Counted from the stretch's first letter, positions 34,162 to 43,665 are shown. The stretch: DNA of 64,000 nucleotides from Faecalibacterium prausnitzii (GCF_019967995.1 NZ_CP065377.1:2108001-2172000); one strand, 5' to 3'. Made by a program: numbers and translations. The notes: generated from the sequence alone by a model not told the origin.

Positions 34162-37100
34162 ATACCTCGATCAGCTTTCCCAGTTCCAGCGAATAGATGC
34201 CCTTATAGGTCACCTTCTTCGGCGCAAAGCGCTTGTCGATGGCGAGGGCGTACAGGTTGAGCTGGGCGCGGTAGGCGGCGAGGAAGTCGGCCTCGGTCTT
34301 GCGGCGGTCGGTCTTATAATCCAGCAGTTCGAGATGGTCCGGGAAGACGAGCACGATGTCCGCAATGCCCTGCACGAGGACGCTGGCCTTCGCCGCTTCG
34401 CCCTCCGGGGCCGCGCTGCCCTGTGCAGCCAGCACCGCCGAGGCGGGCAGGGCCGTGATGAAGGCCAGCTCCCGCAGCACGGCATCTGCCGCACAGATGC
34501 GGGCAAAGGCATCGCTCTCGGCAAAGCGGCGGATGCGGCGGACGTCCAGCTTTTCCGCGATCTCCGGCGGGGTCAGCTGCACGGCCACCTGACGGTCCCG
34601 TTCGGCGCAGATGGCCTCATCGAGGGTGCCGGATGTCTTTGCAGCGGCAAGGGCGGCAAAGTCGGCGTGTTCGAGGAAGGCATGCAGCGCCGTGCCCATC
34701 TCTGCGGCCGTCAGGCCATCCTTGGAGAGGAAGCCGGGGCGCTCCAGCGCCGTCTGCTCCCGCTTGTGCACGATGCTCGTGACGCTGACCTTGGCGGGCA
34801 CTGCCGCCAGCGAAGCCGCCGGGTACTGCCAGGCAAAGCCCTGCCGCAGCTGTTCCGTCAACACCGGGTCGGCGGCGGGGGCTTCCGGGGCCGGGGCTTC
34901 TTCCGCTGCGGGCTGGAGCTCTTCCGGAGCCTCTTCAAAGGAAAAGTCGATGGTGCTGCGGGTGTCCGCAAACGGCAGTTCGAGGTTCTCGGCCAGGCGG
35001 CGCAGCGGCCCGCCGTTGGGATGGACGAGCAGGGCCGTGCGCAGCCAGTCGGCGAAGCTGTTGGCCTGCCGGTTCAGCGTCTCCCCTGCGCCCGCCGCGA
35101 GGAAGGCCGCCGCTTTCGCCAGCGGGTTGGTCGTTTTGGTCATGCCCAGCGGGATGGTCAGGATCAATTTGTCCTGTGCGCGGGTGAGCGCCACATACAG
35201 CAGGCGCATCTGCTCGCTGCGCAGTTCGGCGGCATGGACATTGGCCAGCGCCGCGTAGGCCGCCGTTTTATAGGAGCCTTCGCCGTCTTCGGGGCGTAGG
35301 CGCAGCCCGGCCCCGTACACCCGGTGGAGCAGCACCGGCTGGCGGGTATCGGCGGCATTGAACCGCCGGGCCGTATCCGCCACAAAGACCACCGGGAACT
35401 GCAGGCCCTTGGAACGGTGGATGGTCATGATGGTCACACAGCCGGGGCGGGAGCCGCCGGGCACGGTCTCCTGCCCGGTGGAGCCTGCCTGCGCGGCGGC
35501 GTCGATGGCGCGGATGAGGCCGGAGATGCCGTTTGCCCCGGCCCCGGCACAGAAGGACGCGAACCGCCGGGCATCTTCCCGGCGCTTGGTGCCGTTCTCC
35601 ATCACGCCCAGCGCGGCCAGATAGCCCGTGGACACAAAGATCTCTTCGAGCAGTTGTTCCACCGGCACGCTCCGGGCCATCCGGCGCAGCTCGGTCAGCC
35701 GGGCATAGAACGCCCGGACCTTCTGTTCAAAGGGGCTTTCTTCGGCGCTGTTCACGGTCAACAGCAGTGCCCCGTACAGGCTCATCCGCTGGCGGTGCTG
35801 CGGTGCAGGCGTCTCCCCTGCCGCCTCCTGTGCGGCACGGCGGGCCTCGTCCTGCTGTTTCTGCAATTCCTCCGCGCGGGCACGGAGGCGGACCAGGTCG
35901 TCGTCCGTAAAGCCGAACAGCGGGCCCAGCATGGCGGCGGCAAGATAGATATCCTGCGCCGGGTTGTCGATGACCTTCAGCAGCGCGATCAGGGGCCGGA
36001 TGTGGGGCGCATCCAGCAGATTTTCGCGGGCGTCCGCATAGACAGGGATGCCGTGGGCGGTCAGGGCTTCCACATAGGCCGGGAAGTCACCGCGTGCCGC
36101 CAGCAGGATGCAGCAATCCTCGTACTGCACCGGGCGGGTGGAGCCGCCGTCCCGCACCTGCTCCCCGGAGGCCATCAGGGCTTCGATCTTCCGGGCGATG
36201 CACTCTGCGTCCGTCTCGGCGGTGTCGTCGGGCAGGAAGCAGGCCTCCACGCTGCCCGCATATTCGCCCGGTGCGCCGCAGACCAGCCGCTGACCGTCGC
36301 CGTAGGCCGTATCGCCCAGGGCGGGGGTCATGAGCTGCTCAAACAGGAAGTTGATGCCCCGCACCACTTCCGGCGCACTGCGGAAGTTCGCATCCAGCGC
36401 CAGCAGCGCGTTCTGGCCGGGCGTCCCTTCCGCCGGGCGGGGGCGGGCCGCGCCGCCGGGCAGGAGCGGCCAGGCATCCAGCTTTTCCCGGAAGATGCTG
36501 GGGTCTGCCTGCCGGAAGCGGTAGATGCTCTGTTTCAAATCGCCCACAAGGAAGAGGTCGTCCCCGGCGGGCGAAGCCAGACAGCGGTAGAGTGCGTCCT
36601 GTAAGGCGTTGGTGTCCTGATACTCGTCCACCATGACGGCCGCATAGTTCTGCCGGATGGTCTCGCACAGCGGGGTGGGGGTGCCGTCCGGGCTGCGGAG
36701 GAGCCGGAGCGCCTGATGCTCGAAGTCACTGAACTCCAGCAGCTTCCGCTCCTGCTTTTTGGCCGCAAAGCGGGCATCGAACGCCCGCACGGCGGCAAAC
36801 AGGGCCCGCAGGCGGGGCAGGGCGGCGGCGCGGTCGGCTTCGGCCTCGTCTTCACTGCAAGAGATCAGTTCCAGGATCTGCCCGAACAGCGCAGCCGCTT
36901 CGTCGGCGCGGGTCTTGACGGCGGCTTTGTGCTCTCCGGTCAGCCGCTTCTTCATCCCCTTCAGGCCGGGCATCGGCTCCATGCCGAGCACATAGGGGGT
37001 GAGCCGGTCGTAGAGCGGGGTCCACTCCCCTGCTTCGGCCAGCCGTTCCACCTCGCCCAGCAGCGCAGCGGCCGCTTCGAGCCGTTCCAGCGGTTCGGCG

Positions 37101-37900
37101 AATTTATCGTTGACGCCTGCCACGGCCTTGGCGCGGGCGGCATCGGTCTTTGCTTTATTCTCGGCCTCGATGCGGGCCAGGACGAGGTCTTCTTTGCAGT
37201 CGTTCCAGGCGGCGCAGAACAGCTCCCGCCCGGCTCTGGCAGCGCGGGCTGCCTCGGCCAGCAGCAGGTCGTGCCAGCAGGTCGCATCGAATCCATGTCC
37301 AGCCTGCCACGGTTCCAGAAATTCATCCAGCTTGCGGTCGTAGTCAGGCAGGGCACGGAGAAAATCGTAGACGTGCAGGATGGTATCCCCGGCGGCTTTG
37401 TCGCTGCGGCCCTTGCCGTAGAGATCTGCAAAAGCGCAGAAATCCGGGTCGGCATAGGCCTGTTCCAGCGTTTCGGCCAGCGCCGCCGCGCGCAGGGCCG
37501 CCACACTGCCGGGGTCGGCGGGGGAAAAGTCCGGCGGGATATCGAGCGCCTGGAAGTGCTTGCGCAGAAGGTCCAGGCAGAACGCATCAATGGTGCAGAT
37601 GGGGGCGCGCTGCAGCAGCATCCGCTGGCGGCGCAGGGCCGTGTTGCCGGGTTCAGCCTGGCTGCGGCGGAGCAGTGCCTGCCCGATGCGGGCCCGCAGC
37701 TCGGCTGCGGCCGCGTTCGTAAAGGTGACGATGAGCAGTTTGTCGGCGTCGATGGGGCATTCCGGGTCGGTGATGAGCCGGACGGCGCGTTCGGTCAGCA
37801 CCGCCGTCTTGCCGCTGCCCGCAGCCGCACTGACCAGCAGCGCACCGCCCCGGTCGTCGATGGCGGCCTGCTGGGCGGCTGTCCATTTGGTTTCGCTCAC
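34160..37900 (-). CDS. addA: ATP-dependent helicase/nuclease subunit AddA
   Basis: A 1246-residue UvrD-like helicase with a C-terminal RecB-family nuclease. Walker A LLVSAAAGSGKTAVLTERAV, helicase motif II VMVDEYQDTN, SIYRFRQADPSIF, the VTIMTIHRSKGLQFPVVFV motif V, and LLYVALTRAQDKL. Nuclease motifs VQGIADIVLVF and LLDYKTDRR lie near the end, with QLNLYALAI. It processes double-strand breaks with AddB. It starts at a GTG that overlaps the addB stop as GTGA. The stop codon touches repeat R11. Confidence 0.97.
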   Translation of the reverse strand: MSETKWTAAQQAAIDDRGGALLVSAAAGSGKTAVLTERAVRLITDPECPIDADKLLIVTFTNAAAAELRARIGQALLRRSQAEPGNTALRRQRMLLQRAPICTIDAFCLDLLRKHFQALDIPPDFSPADPGSVAALRAAALAETLEQAYADPDFCAFADLYGKGRSDKAAGDTILHVYDFLRALPDYDRKLDEFLEPWQAGHGFDATCWHDLLLAEAARAARAGRELFCAAWNDCKEDLVLARIEAENKAKTDAARAKAVAGVNDKFAEPLERLEAAAALLGEVERLAEAGEWTPLYDRLTPYVLGMEPMPGLKGMKKRLTGEHKAAVKTRADEAAALFGQILELISCSEDEAEADRAAALPRLRALFAAVRAFDARFAAKKQERKLLEFSDFEHQALRLLRSPDGTPTPLCETIRQNYAAVMVDEYQDTNALQDALYRCLASPAGDDLFLVGDLKQSIYRFRQADPSIFREKLDAWPLLPGGAARPRPAEGTPGQNALLALDANFRSAPEVVRGINFLFEQLMTPALGDTAYGDGQRLVCGAPGEYAGSVEACFLPDDTAETDAECIARKIEALMASGEQVRDGGSTRPVQYEDCCILLAARGDFPAYVEALTAHGIPVYADARENLLDAPHIRPLIALLKVIDNPAQDIYLAAAMLGPLFGFTDDDLVRLRARAEELQKQQDEARRAAQEAAGETPAPQHRQRMSLYGALLLTVNSAEESPFEQKVRAFYARLTELRRMARSVPVEQLLEEIFVSTGYLAALGVMENGTKRREDARRFASFCAGAGANGISGLIRAIDAAAQAGSTGQETVPGGSRPGCVTIMTIHRSKGLQFPVVFVADTARRFNAADTRQPVLLHRVYGAGLRLRPEDGEGSYKTAAYAALANVHAAELRSEQMRLLYVALTRAQDKLILTIPLGMTKTTNPLAKAAAFLAAGAGETLNRQANSFADWLRTALLVHPNGGPLRRLAENLELPFADTRSTIDFSFEEAPEELQPAAEEAPAPEAPAADPVLTEQLRQGFAWQYPAASLAAVPAKVSVTSIVHKREQTALERPGFLSKDGLTAAEMGTALHAFLEHADFAALAAAKTSGTLDEAICAERDRQVAVQLTPPEIAEKLDVRRIRRFAESDAFARICAADAVLRELAFITALPASAVLAAQGSAAPEGEAAKASVLVQGIADIVLVFPDHLELLDYKTDRRKTEADFLAAYRAQLNLYALAIDKRFAPKKVTYKGIYSLELGKLIEV

Positions 37901-40900
37901 GGCTGTTCCTCCTTTCCTTCTTCCGGCGGGGTCTCAGGGGCTTCAAAGGGTTTGGCCGGAGCATCCAGTGCCCGCTCGCCGATGCCGTTCTCGTGGCAGC
38001 AGATAAAGCTGTAATCGCACCACAGGCAGGGGCTTCGGCCCGTGACCAGCGGTTCGGCGGCGATCTGCCCGCCGTAGAGCTGCTCGCCCATCCGGGTCAC
38101 GAGGTCGTCCAGGTGCAGCCGGATGCGGTCGAGCTTGGCGCTGTCGGCGCGTTTGTCCTTCTGGTAGGGGCTGGGCACACCGCGCAGATACGAGAAAGGC
38201 AGATACCGCCCAGTCTCGTCGGCGTCCATGGCGCGGAACAGCTTCTGCTCATCCCGCACCAGACCGTCCAGCTTGTATTCCACACTGCGGGCTGCGTTGG
38301 CGCGGGTGGTGTTCTCCGGGGCCGGGTCGGCCAGCAGATACAGAACGCCCGCCGGTTCCGCCCCGGTAAAGCGGCCGCTGCCGTCCCGCGTCAGGCTGAA
38401 CAGATAGAGCAGCATCTGGCAGTCGAGGCCGCAGTAGACCTCCTTCAGGTCCAGTTTTTTGCTGCCGGTCTTGTAGTCCACGACCCGCACCCAGCGGGTG
38501 CCGTCCTCCTCGACCCACTCGTCGGCGCGGTCTACCGTGCCCACCAGCTGGACGGTCCGCCCATCTGAGAGGTGATAGGTCTGGGCGCGGACGCCGTCCC
38601 CGCCGCTGCCGATCTTCAGCTCGCAGGCCACAGGCCGGAAGCTGGACTGGCGCTGTTCATCCCGCAGGTAGCACAGCAGGCTCGCCATGCTCTTTTTCAG
38701 GCGGGAGAGCAGGTAGGCAAAACGGGCCGTGTCTTCGGGCAGATAGCGGCGGGCGTATTCGTCCACCAGAAGCCCCGCCAGCTCCGCCATGGCGTCGTCA
38801 TCCAGCTCGATGAAGGGGGCCAGCATGTCGGCGCAGGGGTTGTCCGGCGCAGGGTCCGGGTCCAGCGCCATCTGCAGCACCCAGTGCATCAGGCTGCCGC
38901 TCTGGTCAGCCGAAAGCTCGGCCCGGCGGCGGGGGCGCAGGCCCAGCACGTACTGCAAAAAGTAGCCGTACCGGCAGGTATAATATTTTTCCAGCTGGCT
39001 CGGCGAGATGCGCAGCCGCCGGCCCAGCAGTTCTTCCAGTGCATCCAGGTCGCTGACCTGCCGGGGCGAAGCGTCCGCCATCCGGCGCAGCAGCTTCAGG
39101 CCCTCCGGCTCCTCGCCGCCGGGGGTGCGCAGGGCCTCGGTCAGGCTGGCGCGTTCCGTTCCGGTCAGGAGCCAGCCGCCGCCCAGGCAGTCGAGGCCAT
39201 CGGCAGGGGTCGCGGCCAGGTCGGGCAGAGCCAGCTCCGGCGGAGCCGGTTCCAGCGCCTCCACGATCGGCTCCAATGCCGCGCAGAGGGTCTGCCCCTG
39301 CCCCTTGGGCCAGCTCAGCCACAGCCCTCTGGCCGGGGCGGTGAGCGCCTTATAGAAGCAGACCTGCTCGCGGACCACCCGGTTCTCAAAGCAGTCGGGC
39401 AGGTCGATCTTCTGCGCCATCAGGGCGTCGCGGTCGGCGTGGGTCAGCAGGCCCGTCTCGCCGGGGGCCGTGGGGAACTCGCCCTCGGCAAGGCCCAGCA
39501 CGAAGACATAATCCGGCTCGTCCAGCCGCATCTTGCCCGCGCTGGCCAGCACCACGGCGTCCAGCGTCTGCGGGATATGCCCCAGGTCGGACGAGCGCAG
39601 CAGCAGCCCGAACAGGTCTTCGTATTCGGCCACCGTCACGGTCTGCTCGCCCAGCAGGCGGGCCATCTCGTCCAGCAGTTCCATGACCACGTTCCACTCG
39701 CGGGCGGCCTCTTCCGCCGCCGGGATGCCCCGTGCCGCGCGGATGGCTTCCACCTGCGCCGCCTGCTGTTCCTCTGCTCCCAGCTCTCTGAGGCAGAAGT
39801 AGAGCGCACGGCTGATGGCCTCGGCGTTGGCGTTCCGCACCTTGCCGCGCAGGGCATCGGCGGCGTTCACCAGCAGGGCGCGGGCCTTTTCGGCATCGGA
39901 CAGATTCCGGGCGTCCTCTTCGGTCAGCTCCCGATCGCCGAAGCCTTTGGGGTCGTTCCGGAACGCTGCCCGCCATGCCACCGCATTGGGCGACCAGGTA
40001 TAGGCGTAGTTTTCGAGGGCGCAGACCTCTTCTTCGGTCAGGGCGCACAGGCCCGTTTTGGCCAGCGTGGTCAGATTCTCGGTCAGGTCGGCCCCGCGGG
40101 CCAGCGCCAACAGTGCCCGGACCGCCGTGGCCGGGGCGCTGAACTCCGGGGTGGTCGGTTCATCGCAGTAGAGCGGGATGCCCGCCATCCGGAACTCATA
40201 CCGCACGGCGGCGCGGTACTTGCCGATGTCGCGGCAGACCACCGCGATCCTGCCGCACCGCACCCCCTGCCGCATCAGGCGGCGGATGGCACCGGCGGCG
40301 GCGCGGGCCTCCTCTTCCCGGCTGGGCGCAGCAAACAGCCGCACCTCGTCCGCCGGCGCTTCCAGCGGTGCACAGGTGCCGGTCTCCAGCAGTGCGGTCA
40401 CTGCCGCAAGGCCGGGGGCCTCGGTGTGCCGCAGGTCCCGCCGGAGCAGCTGGGGCGCAGCCACCTCGGCCCCATTTTTGCGGGCCAGCTGGCGCAGCTG
40501 CACGGCCACCTGCTTGGCCCCCGAAAACAGGCTCACATCGCCGGGCACGAGCGGTGCCCCATCGTCGCACAGGGCCACCGTCACCCTGGGCAGAGCGGCC
40601 AGCAGCGCCCCCAGCAGCCGCTTTTTGGGCGCATTAAAGGTATCGAACTCGTCGATGAAGACCTCCCGCTCCTTCAAAAATCCCGGCACTGCGCCGCAGG
40701 CCAGCGCCTCTTCGAGCCGCGCTCCGGCCAGCTCCAGCCGGTCGGCGGGGTCCATGCCACTGCGGGCGAGCAGGGTCTCGTAGCCCTGAAAGATCAGGGC
40801 CAGCTCCCCCAGCTTGCCGCTCTCGGCCCCGCAGCCTTTGGCAAGGTCGGCCAGCTGCTGGCCGGACAGGCCCGCGCTCTTGAGCTCGTCGATGGTCTCG

Positions 40901-41259
40901 GCGGCCATCTGGCAGAACGCTGCGCTCCGCCGGTTGCGGTAGTAGTAATGGACGTTTTCCTGCAATTCCTCCAGTGCGCGGCGCACCAGCACAGCGCGGC
41001 CTGCGTCCGAAAGGGTCTGCACGGCTGCGCCACCCTCCACGGACAGGATCTTCTCGGCCAGGCTCGTGAATGAAAAACTCTCCACCATGCCGGAAAGCGC
41101 ATCACCCAGTTCGCGGTAGATGCGCCCCTCGGTGGAGGAGGTGAACTGTTCCGGCACCAGCAGGATGCTCTTCTGACCCGCCTCGGCGCGGGCACGGATG
41201 CGGTGATACAGCAGCGTCGTCTTGCCGCTGCCCGACCCGCCTAAGACCAGTTGTAACAT
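37897..41259 (-). CDS. addB: ATP-dependent nuclease subunit AddB
   Basis: A 1120-residue partner of AddA. N-terminal Walker A VLGGSGSGKTTLLYHRIRAR; degenerate helicase core; C-terminal nuclease VGTVDRADEW, VVDYKTGSKK and CQMLLYL. Cysteines in LEKYYTCRYGYF and CLWCDYSFICC match the four ligands of the AddB iron-sulfur cluster, so the cluster seems intact. The ATG at 41259 (MLQLVLGG) has a GAGAGG site; the start at 41295 would run into repeat R12. Confidence 0.96.
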   Translation of the reverse strand: MLQLVLGGSGSGKTTLLYHRIRARAEAGQKSILLVPEQFTSSTEGRIYRELGDALSGMVESFSFTSLAEKILSVEGGAAVQTLSDAGRAVLVRRALEELQENVHYYYRNRRSAAFCQMAAETIDELKSAGLSGQQLADLAKGCGAESGKLGELALIFQGYETLLARSGMDPADRLELAGARLEEALACGAVPGFLKEREVFIDEFDTFNAPKKRLLGALLAALPRVTVALCDDGAPLVPGDVSLFSGAKQVAVQLRQLARKNGAEVAAPQLLRRDLRHTEAPGLAAVTALLETGTCAPLEAPADEVRLFAAPSREEEARAAAGAIRRLMRQGVRCGRIAVVCRDIGKYRAAVRYEFRMAGIPLYCDEPTTPEFSAPATAVRALLALARGADLTENLTTLAKTGLCALTEEEVCALENYAYTWSPNAVAWRAAFRNDPKGFGDRELTEEDARNLSDAEKARALLVNAADALRGKVRNANAEAISRALYFCLRELGAEEQQAAQVEAIRAARGIPAAEEAAREWNVVMELLDEMARLLGEQTVTVAEYEDLFGLLLRSSDLGHIPQTLDAVVLASAGKMRLDEPDYVFVLGLAEGEFPTAPGETGLLTHADRDALMAQKIDLPDCFENRVVREQVCFYKALTAPARGLWLSWPKGQGQTLCAALEPIVEALEPAPPELALPDLAATPADGLDCLGGGWLLTGTERASLTEALRTPGGEEPEGLKLLRRMADASPRQVSDLDALEELLGRRLRISPSQLEKYYTCRYGYFLQYVLGLRPRRRAELSADQSGSLMHWVLQMALDPDPAPDNPCADMLAPFIELDDDAMAELAGLLVDEYARRYLPEDTARFAYLLSRLKKSMASLLCYLRDEQRQSSFRPVACELKIGSGGDGVRAQTYHLSDGRTVQLVGTVDRADEWVEEDGTRWVRVVDYKTGSKKLDLKEVYCGLDCQMLLYLFSLTRDGSGRFTGAEPAGVLYLLADPAPENTTRANAARSVEYKLDGLVRDEQKLFRAMDADETGRYLPFSYLRGVPSPYQKDKRADSAKLDRIRLHLDDLVTRMGEQLYGGQIAAEPLVTGRSPCLWCDYSFICCHENGIGERALDAPAKPFEAPETPPEEGKEEQP

Positions 41260-41280
41260 AAAAACCTCTCTTTGCATGCC

Positions 41281-41535
41281 TGCCCTCTCCGTCATCGCTG
41301 CGCGATGCCACCTCTCCCGGAGGGAGAGGCATTGGCAGGCCGGTTTTGGCTGTGCTGTATGAGCAAAGCCCGTTCCTGCACAGCCTGCCGGGCTCCGCTC
41401 TCGCGGTCAGCGGCTGACTGCCCATGAGAACAGGGCCCGGCTGTGCGGGAGCCGCAAGGCGACAGCGCACAGACCTGCCCGGCCCGCCAGTGGCTCCCCC
41501 TTTGGGGGAGCTGGCGCGAAGCGCCTGAGAGGGCG
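41281..41535. repeat. Long hairpin repeat element R12
   Basis: About 255 bp, ends CCCTCTCCGTC and GCCTGAGAGGGC. Left hairpins ATCGC-TG-CGCGAT and CTCTCCCGGAGGGAGAG; right hairpin GCTCCCCCTTTGGGGGAGC. The shared interior block is inverted here (GAACAGGGCCCGGC). Lies between addB and the ruvX promoter, which point away from each other. Confidence 0.84.
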
Positions 41536-41561
41536 TGACCTGCTCTTATTGTAACACAAAA

Positions 41562-41590
41562 TTGCAAGAACATCTATTCTGTGATACACT
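41562..41590 (+). promoter_or_regulatory. Promoter of ruvX
   Basis: TTGCAA, 17 nt, TACACT, 30 nt upstream of the ruvX ATG. Confidence 0.6.
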
Positions 41591-41620
41591 GGGGAAAACC
41601 GAACGGGAAAGGATGCCATT

Positions 41621-42052
41621 ATGAAGATATTAGCCGTTGACTACGGAGCCAGCCGCACCGGCCTTGCCACCTGCGACGCCTCCGAATTTCTCACCACCGC
41701 CATCACGCCGCAGATCACCCTGAAAGCCCGCCCGAAGGTGGCGGCGCGGGTGTGCGAGATTGCCGCCGAGATCCATGCCGAGCTCATCGTGGTGGGCCTG
41801 CCGCTGAACATGGACGGCACCGAGGGCGAACGCGCCGAAAAGAGCCGGAAACTGGCCAAGACGCTGCAGATCTGGAGCGGCCTGCCCGTCCGGATGTGGG
41901 ACGAGCGGCAGTCCACCTGCGAAGCCGCCGATATCCTCTCCGAGACCGGCACCTTCGGCGCCCGGCGGAAAGAGATCCTCGACTCCGTCAGCGCCACCGT
42001 CATCCTCGAAGATTACCTTGCCTGGCGCAAAGAGCATCCCGGCGAGATCTGA
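41621..42052 (+). CDS. ruvX: RuvX/YqgF Holliday junction resolvase-like protein
   Basis: A 143-residue RNase H-fold protein: ILAVDYGASRTGLA with the first Asp, LIVVGLPLNMDGTEGERAEK, VRMWDERQSTCEA (Glu) and the closing DSVSATVILEDYL (Asp). YqgF-type proteins take part in 16S rRNA 5' processing and possibly junction resolution. AAAGGA precedes the ATG. In Bacillus the yrrK-yrzB (ruvX-DUF1292) pair is adjacent; here a convergent cyclophilin gene separates them. Confidence 0.95.
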   Translation: MKILAVDYGASRTGLATCDASEFLTTAITPQITLKARPKVAARVCEIAAEIHAELIVVGLPLNMDGTEGERAEKSRKLAKTLQIWSGLPVRMWDERQSTCEAADILSETGTFGARRKEILDSVSATVILEDYLAWRKEHPGEI

Positions 42053-42056
42053 GCAG

Positions 42057-42094
42057 CAAAAAAGGCTCCCACTGCCACGGGAGCCTTTTTGCAT
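42057..42094. terminator. Bidirectional terminator between ruvX and the cyclophilin gene
   Basis: AAAAAGGCTCCC pairs with GGGAGCCTTTTT around ACTGCCAC, with A- and T-runs on both strands. Confidence 0.93.
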
Positions 42095-42104
42095 TGCGCA
42101 GTTG

Positions 42105-42839
42105 TTATTGATACGTCTCGATGCTGACACTGTGGATGGTGATGGCCTCGGTGGGCTTCTGGTTCTCATCCACCGCCGTCTGGGCAATGTTGTCCACGAT
42201 GTCCATCCCCTCGTACACCTGGCCGAAGACGGTGTCGGTGTAATCGAGGTAGGGTGCGCCGCCCGCCGTCTGGTAGGCGGCCACGACCTCGGCGCGGTAG
42301 GAGGCCGCATTCATCTGGTCCACAAGCTCCTGCGTCACGGAATCGCCGCCGGGCAGCGACTCCATCACATAGAAGACGCTGGCGCACTGGCCGGATGCAT
42401 CCGTGGCCGCACACAGCGCCCCGGCGTAGTGATGGAGCCGGTCGGTGGCCTCAATGGGGTAGCGGCTGCCGTTCCAGATGGTAGTGCCTTTTCCATCAGC
42501 CCCCTGCCCGGCCTCGACGAGAAATTCGTTCTCGACGCGGGAAACGGTCAGGCCGTTGTAGTACCCCGCCTGCGCAAGGCCGATGAAGTTGTCGCAGGCC
42601 TGCGGGGCCAGCGTGGGGAAAAGCACGGCCTTGAACACGCCCGCCGAGGTATCGAACACCGCGATGGGGTCGCCCGCCGCCGGGTGGGTGAACTGCACCT
42701 CGGCGGACTCCACCGCCGGGCGGGAGATAGCTTTCGGCCCAGAAGTGCCGCTGAGCTTGTCCTTGAGCGAACAGCCCGTCAGCGCCACACAGCCCAGGAG
42801 CGCCAGCACCGCCAGCGCTTTTTTATAAAAACGATTCAT
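42105..42839 (-). CDS. Cyclophilin-type peptidyl-prolyl isomerase lipoprotein
   Basis: A 244-residue protein with a lipoprotein signal (KALAVLALLGCVALTGCS, Cys about residue 22). The cyclophilin domain follows: FDTSAGVFKAVLFPTLAPQACDNF-type start, VENEFLVEAGQGADGKG, and DTVFGQVYEGMDIVDNI near the end. Canonical FxxxF/QGGD positions are altered (EAGQGADG), so catalytic efficiency is uncertain. It probably assists folding at the outer face of the membrane. The ATG at 42839 has AGAGG 8 nt upstream. Confidence 0.88.
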   Translation of the reverse strand: MNRFYKKALAVLALLGCVALTGCSLKDKLSGTSGPKAISRPAVESAEVQFTHPAAGDPIAVFDTSAGVFKAVLFPTLAPQACDNFIGLAQAGYYNGLTVSRVENEFLVEAGQGADGKGTTIWNGSRYPIEATDRLHHYAGALCAATDASGQCASVFYVMESLPGGDSVTQELVDQMNAASYRAEVVAAYQTAGGAPYLDYTDTVFGQVYEGMDIVDNIAQTAVDENQKPTEAITIHSVSIETYQ

Positions 42840-42993
42840 AACTCTGACCTCTCGGTGAATAACATAGTAACAGCTTCCCGCTCGCCCGGAACCGAGCAGG
42901 CGGTACACAGAGTTCAGTATAGCATATTTCTGCGCCGGATGCGAGAGGGAAATGCGTGAAAATTTGTCCGCAGATTTCTGTGCGAAAAACATC

Positions 42994-43022
42994 TTGACGA
43001 GCGGGCAAAAAAACGCTACACT
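42994..43022 (+). promoter_or_regulatory. Promoter of the DUF1292 gene and possibly the RNA downstream
   Basis: TTGACG, 17 nt, TACACT, about 85 nt upstream of the ATG at 43108. No terminator is seen between that gene and the structured RNA at 43485. Confidence 0.7.
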
Positions 43023-43107
43023 ATAAGCACAGCAAGGGCCTGTGGGAGCACAGAAAGCCCCGGCTGCCCCAACTTTATTTTTCGTTTGTAACAGGAGAAC
43101 GTATCTT

Positions 43108-43422
43108 ATGGCAGAAGAGATCAAGAACCCGAACGCCGAAGAGGAATATCAGCCCGATCTGATGACCCTTGAGGACGAGGACGGCAACGAAGTCACCTTT
43201 GAGGTGATCGACGCGCTGGACCATAAGGGCGTGCATTATATGGCCGTCGTGGAATACGCCGAGGACGAGGAAGACGTGAACGAGGATGCTCAGCTCGTCA
43301 TCCTGAGCGTCGGCGAGGACAGCGAGGGCGAATATCTGGATGTCGTGGAAGACGACGAGACCCTGCTGGAAGTCAGCAAGCTGTTCGAGAAGCGGCTGAG
43401 CGACCAGTTCGAGATCGAGTAA
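43108..43422 (+). CDS. DUF1292 (UPF0473) protein
   Basis: A 104-residue, very acidic protein: LEDEDGNEVTFEVIDALDHK, GVHYMAVVEYAEDEEDV and VILSVGEDSEGEYLDVVEDD define the DUF1292 fold. It is a small cytoplasmic protein of unknown role, usually encoded near ruvX. The ATG at 43108 has a CAGGAG site upstream; the frame to 43042 is not supported. Confidence 0.93.
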   Translation: MAEEIKNPNAEEEYQPDLMTLEDEDGNEVTFEVIDALDHKGVHYMAVVEYAEDEEDVNEDAQLVILSVGEDSEGEYLDVVEDDETLLEVSKLFEKRLSDQFEIE

Positions 43423-43484
43423 GTTTTTCAGACGATTGACCCGTGCAAAACTTCCTGCCCGGCTCGATTTGTTGCGGTTTATAT

Positions 43485-43655
43485 GATCCTACTAATCATT
43501 CAACGGGAGCCCGGCGTTCGCCGGTGGATTGCAGACCTCCCCGCTGTGGGCTCGACCCCAGAGGTTCGATGAGGAAGCGTGAATCCGGAGACAGGGCACC
43601 CACCTGTCCGCAAGGGTAGGTTTGATTGCCGCAGACGACCGGGCGGGATCTTTTT
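43485..43655 (+). ncRNA. Complex structured noncoding RNA, candidate raiA-motif RNA
   Basis: About 170 nt without coding features but rich in self-complementarity. GATCC (43485) pairs with GGATC (43646) right before TTTTT. GAGCCC (43507) pairs with GGGCTC (43548) enclosing GGCG-TT-CGCC. GACCTC (43534) can pair with GAGGTT (43561). CCGG-GGATT (43521) can pair with AATCCGG (43582). ACCTGTCC-GCAA-GGGTAGGT (43602-43621) is an 8-bp stem with a GNRA tetraloop. Unpaired-looking conserved-type strings such as GATGAGGAAGCGTGAATCC join them. Length, complexity and Clostridial context recall the raiA motif, but that is recollection only. It is not 6S, SRP, tmRNA or RNase P by their signatures. A cobalamin-riboswitch-like resemblance around GAATCCGGAGACAGGGCACC is weak. 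Confidence 0.7.
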
Positions 43656-43665
43656 ATAGGGACTT

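Noticed and set aside
43485..43655. 6S RNA, SRP RNA, tmRNA, RNase P or a cobalamin riboswitch
   Set aside because: None of the defining core sequences (SRP GGAAGCAGC loop, RNase P core, tmRNA tRNA-like ends, full B12 box) is present, although a weak cobalamin-like stretch was noted. Kept as an unassigned structured RNA.
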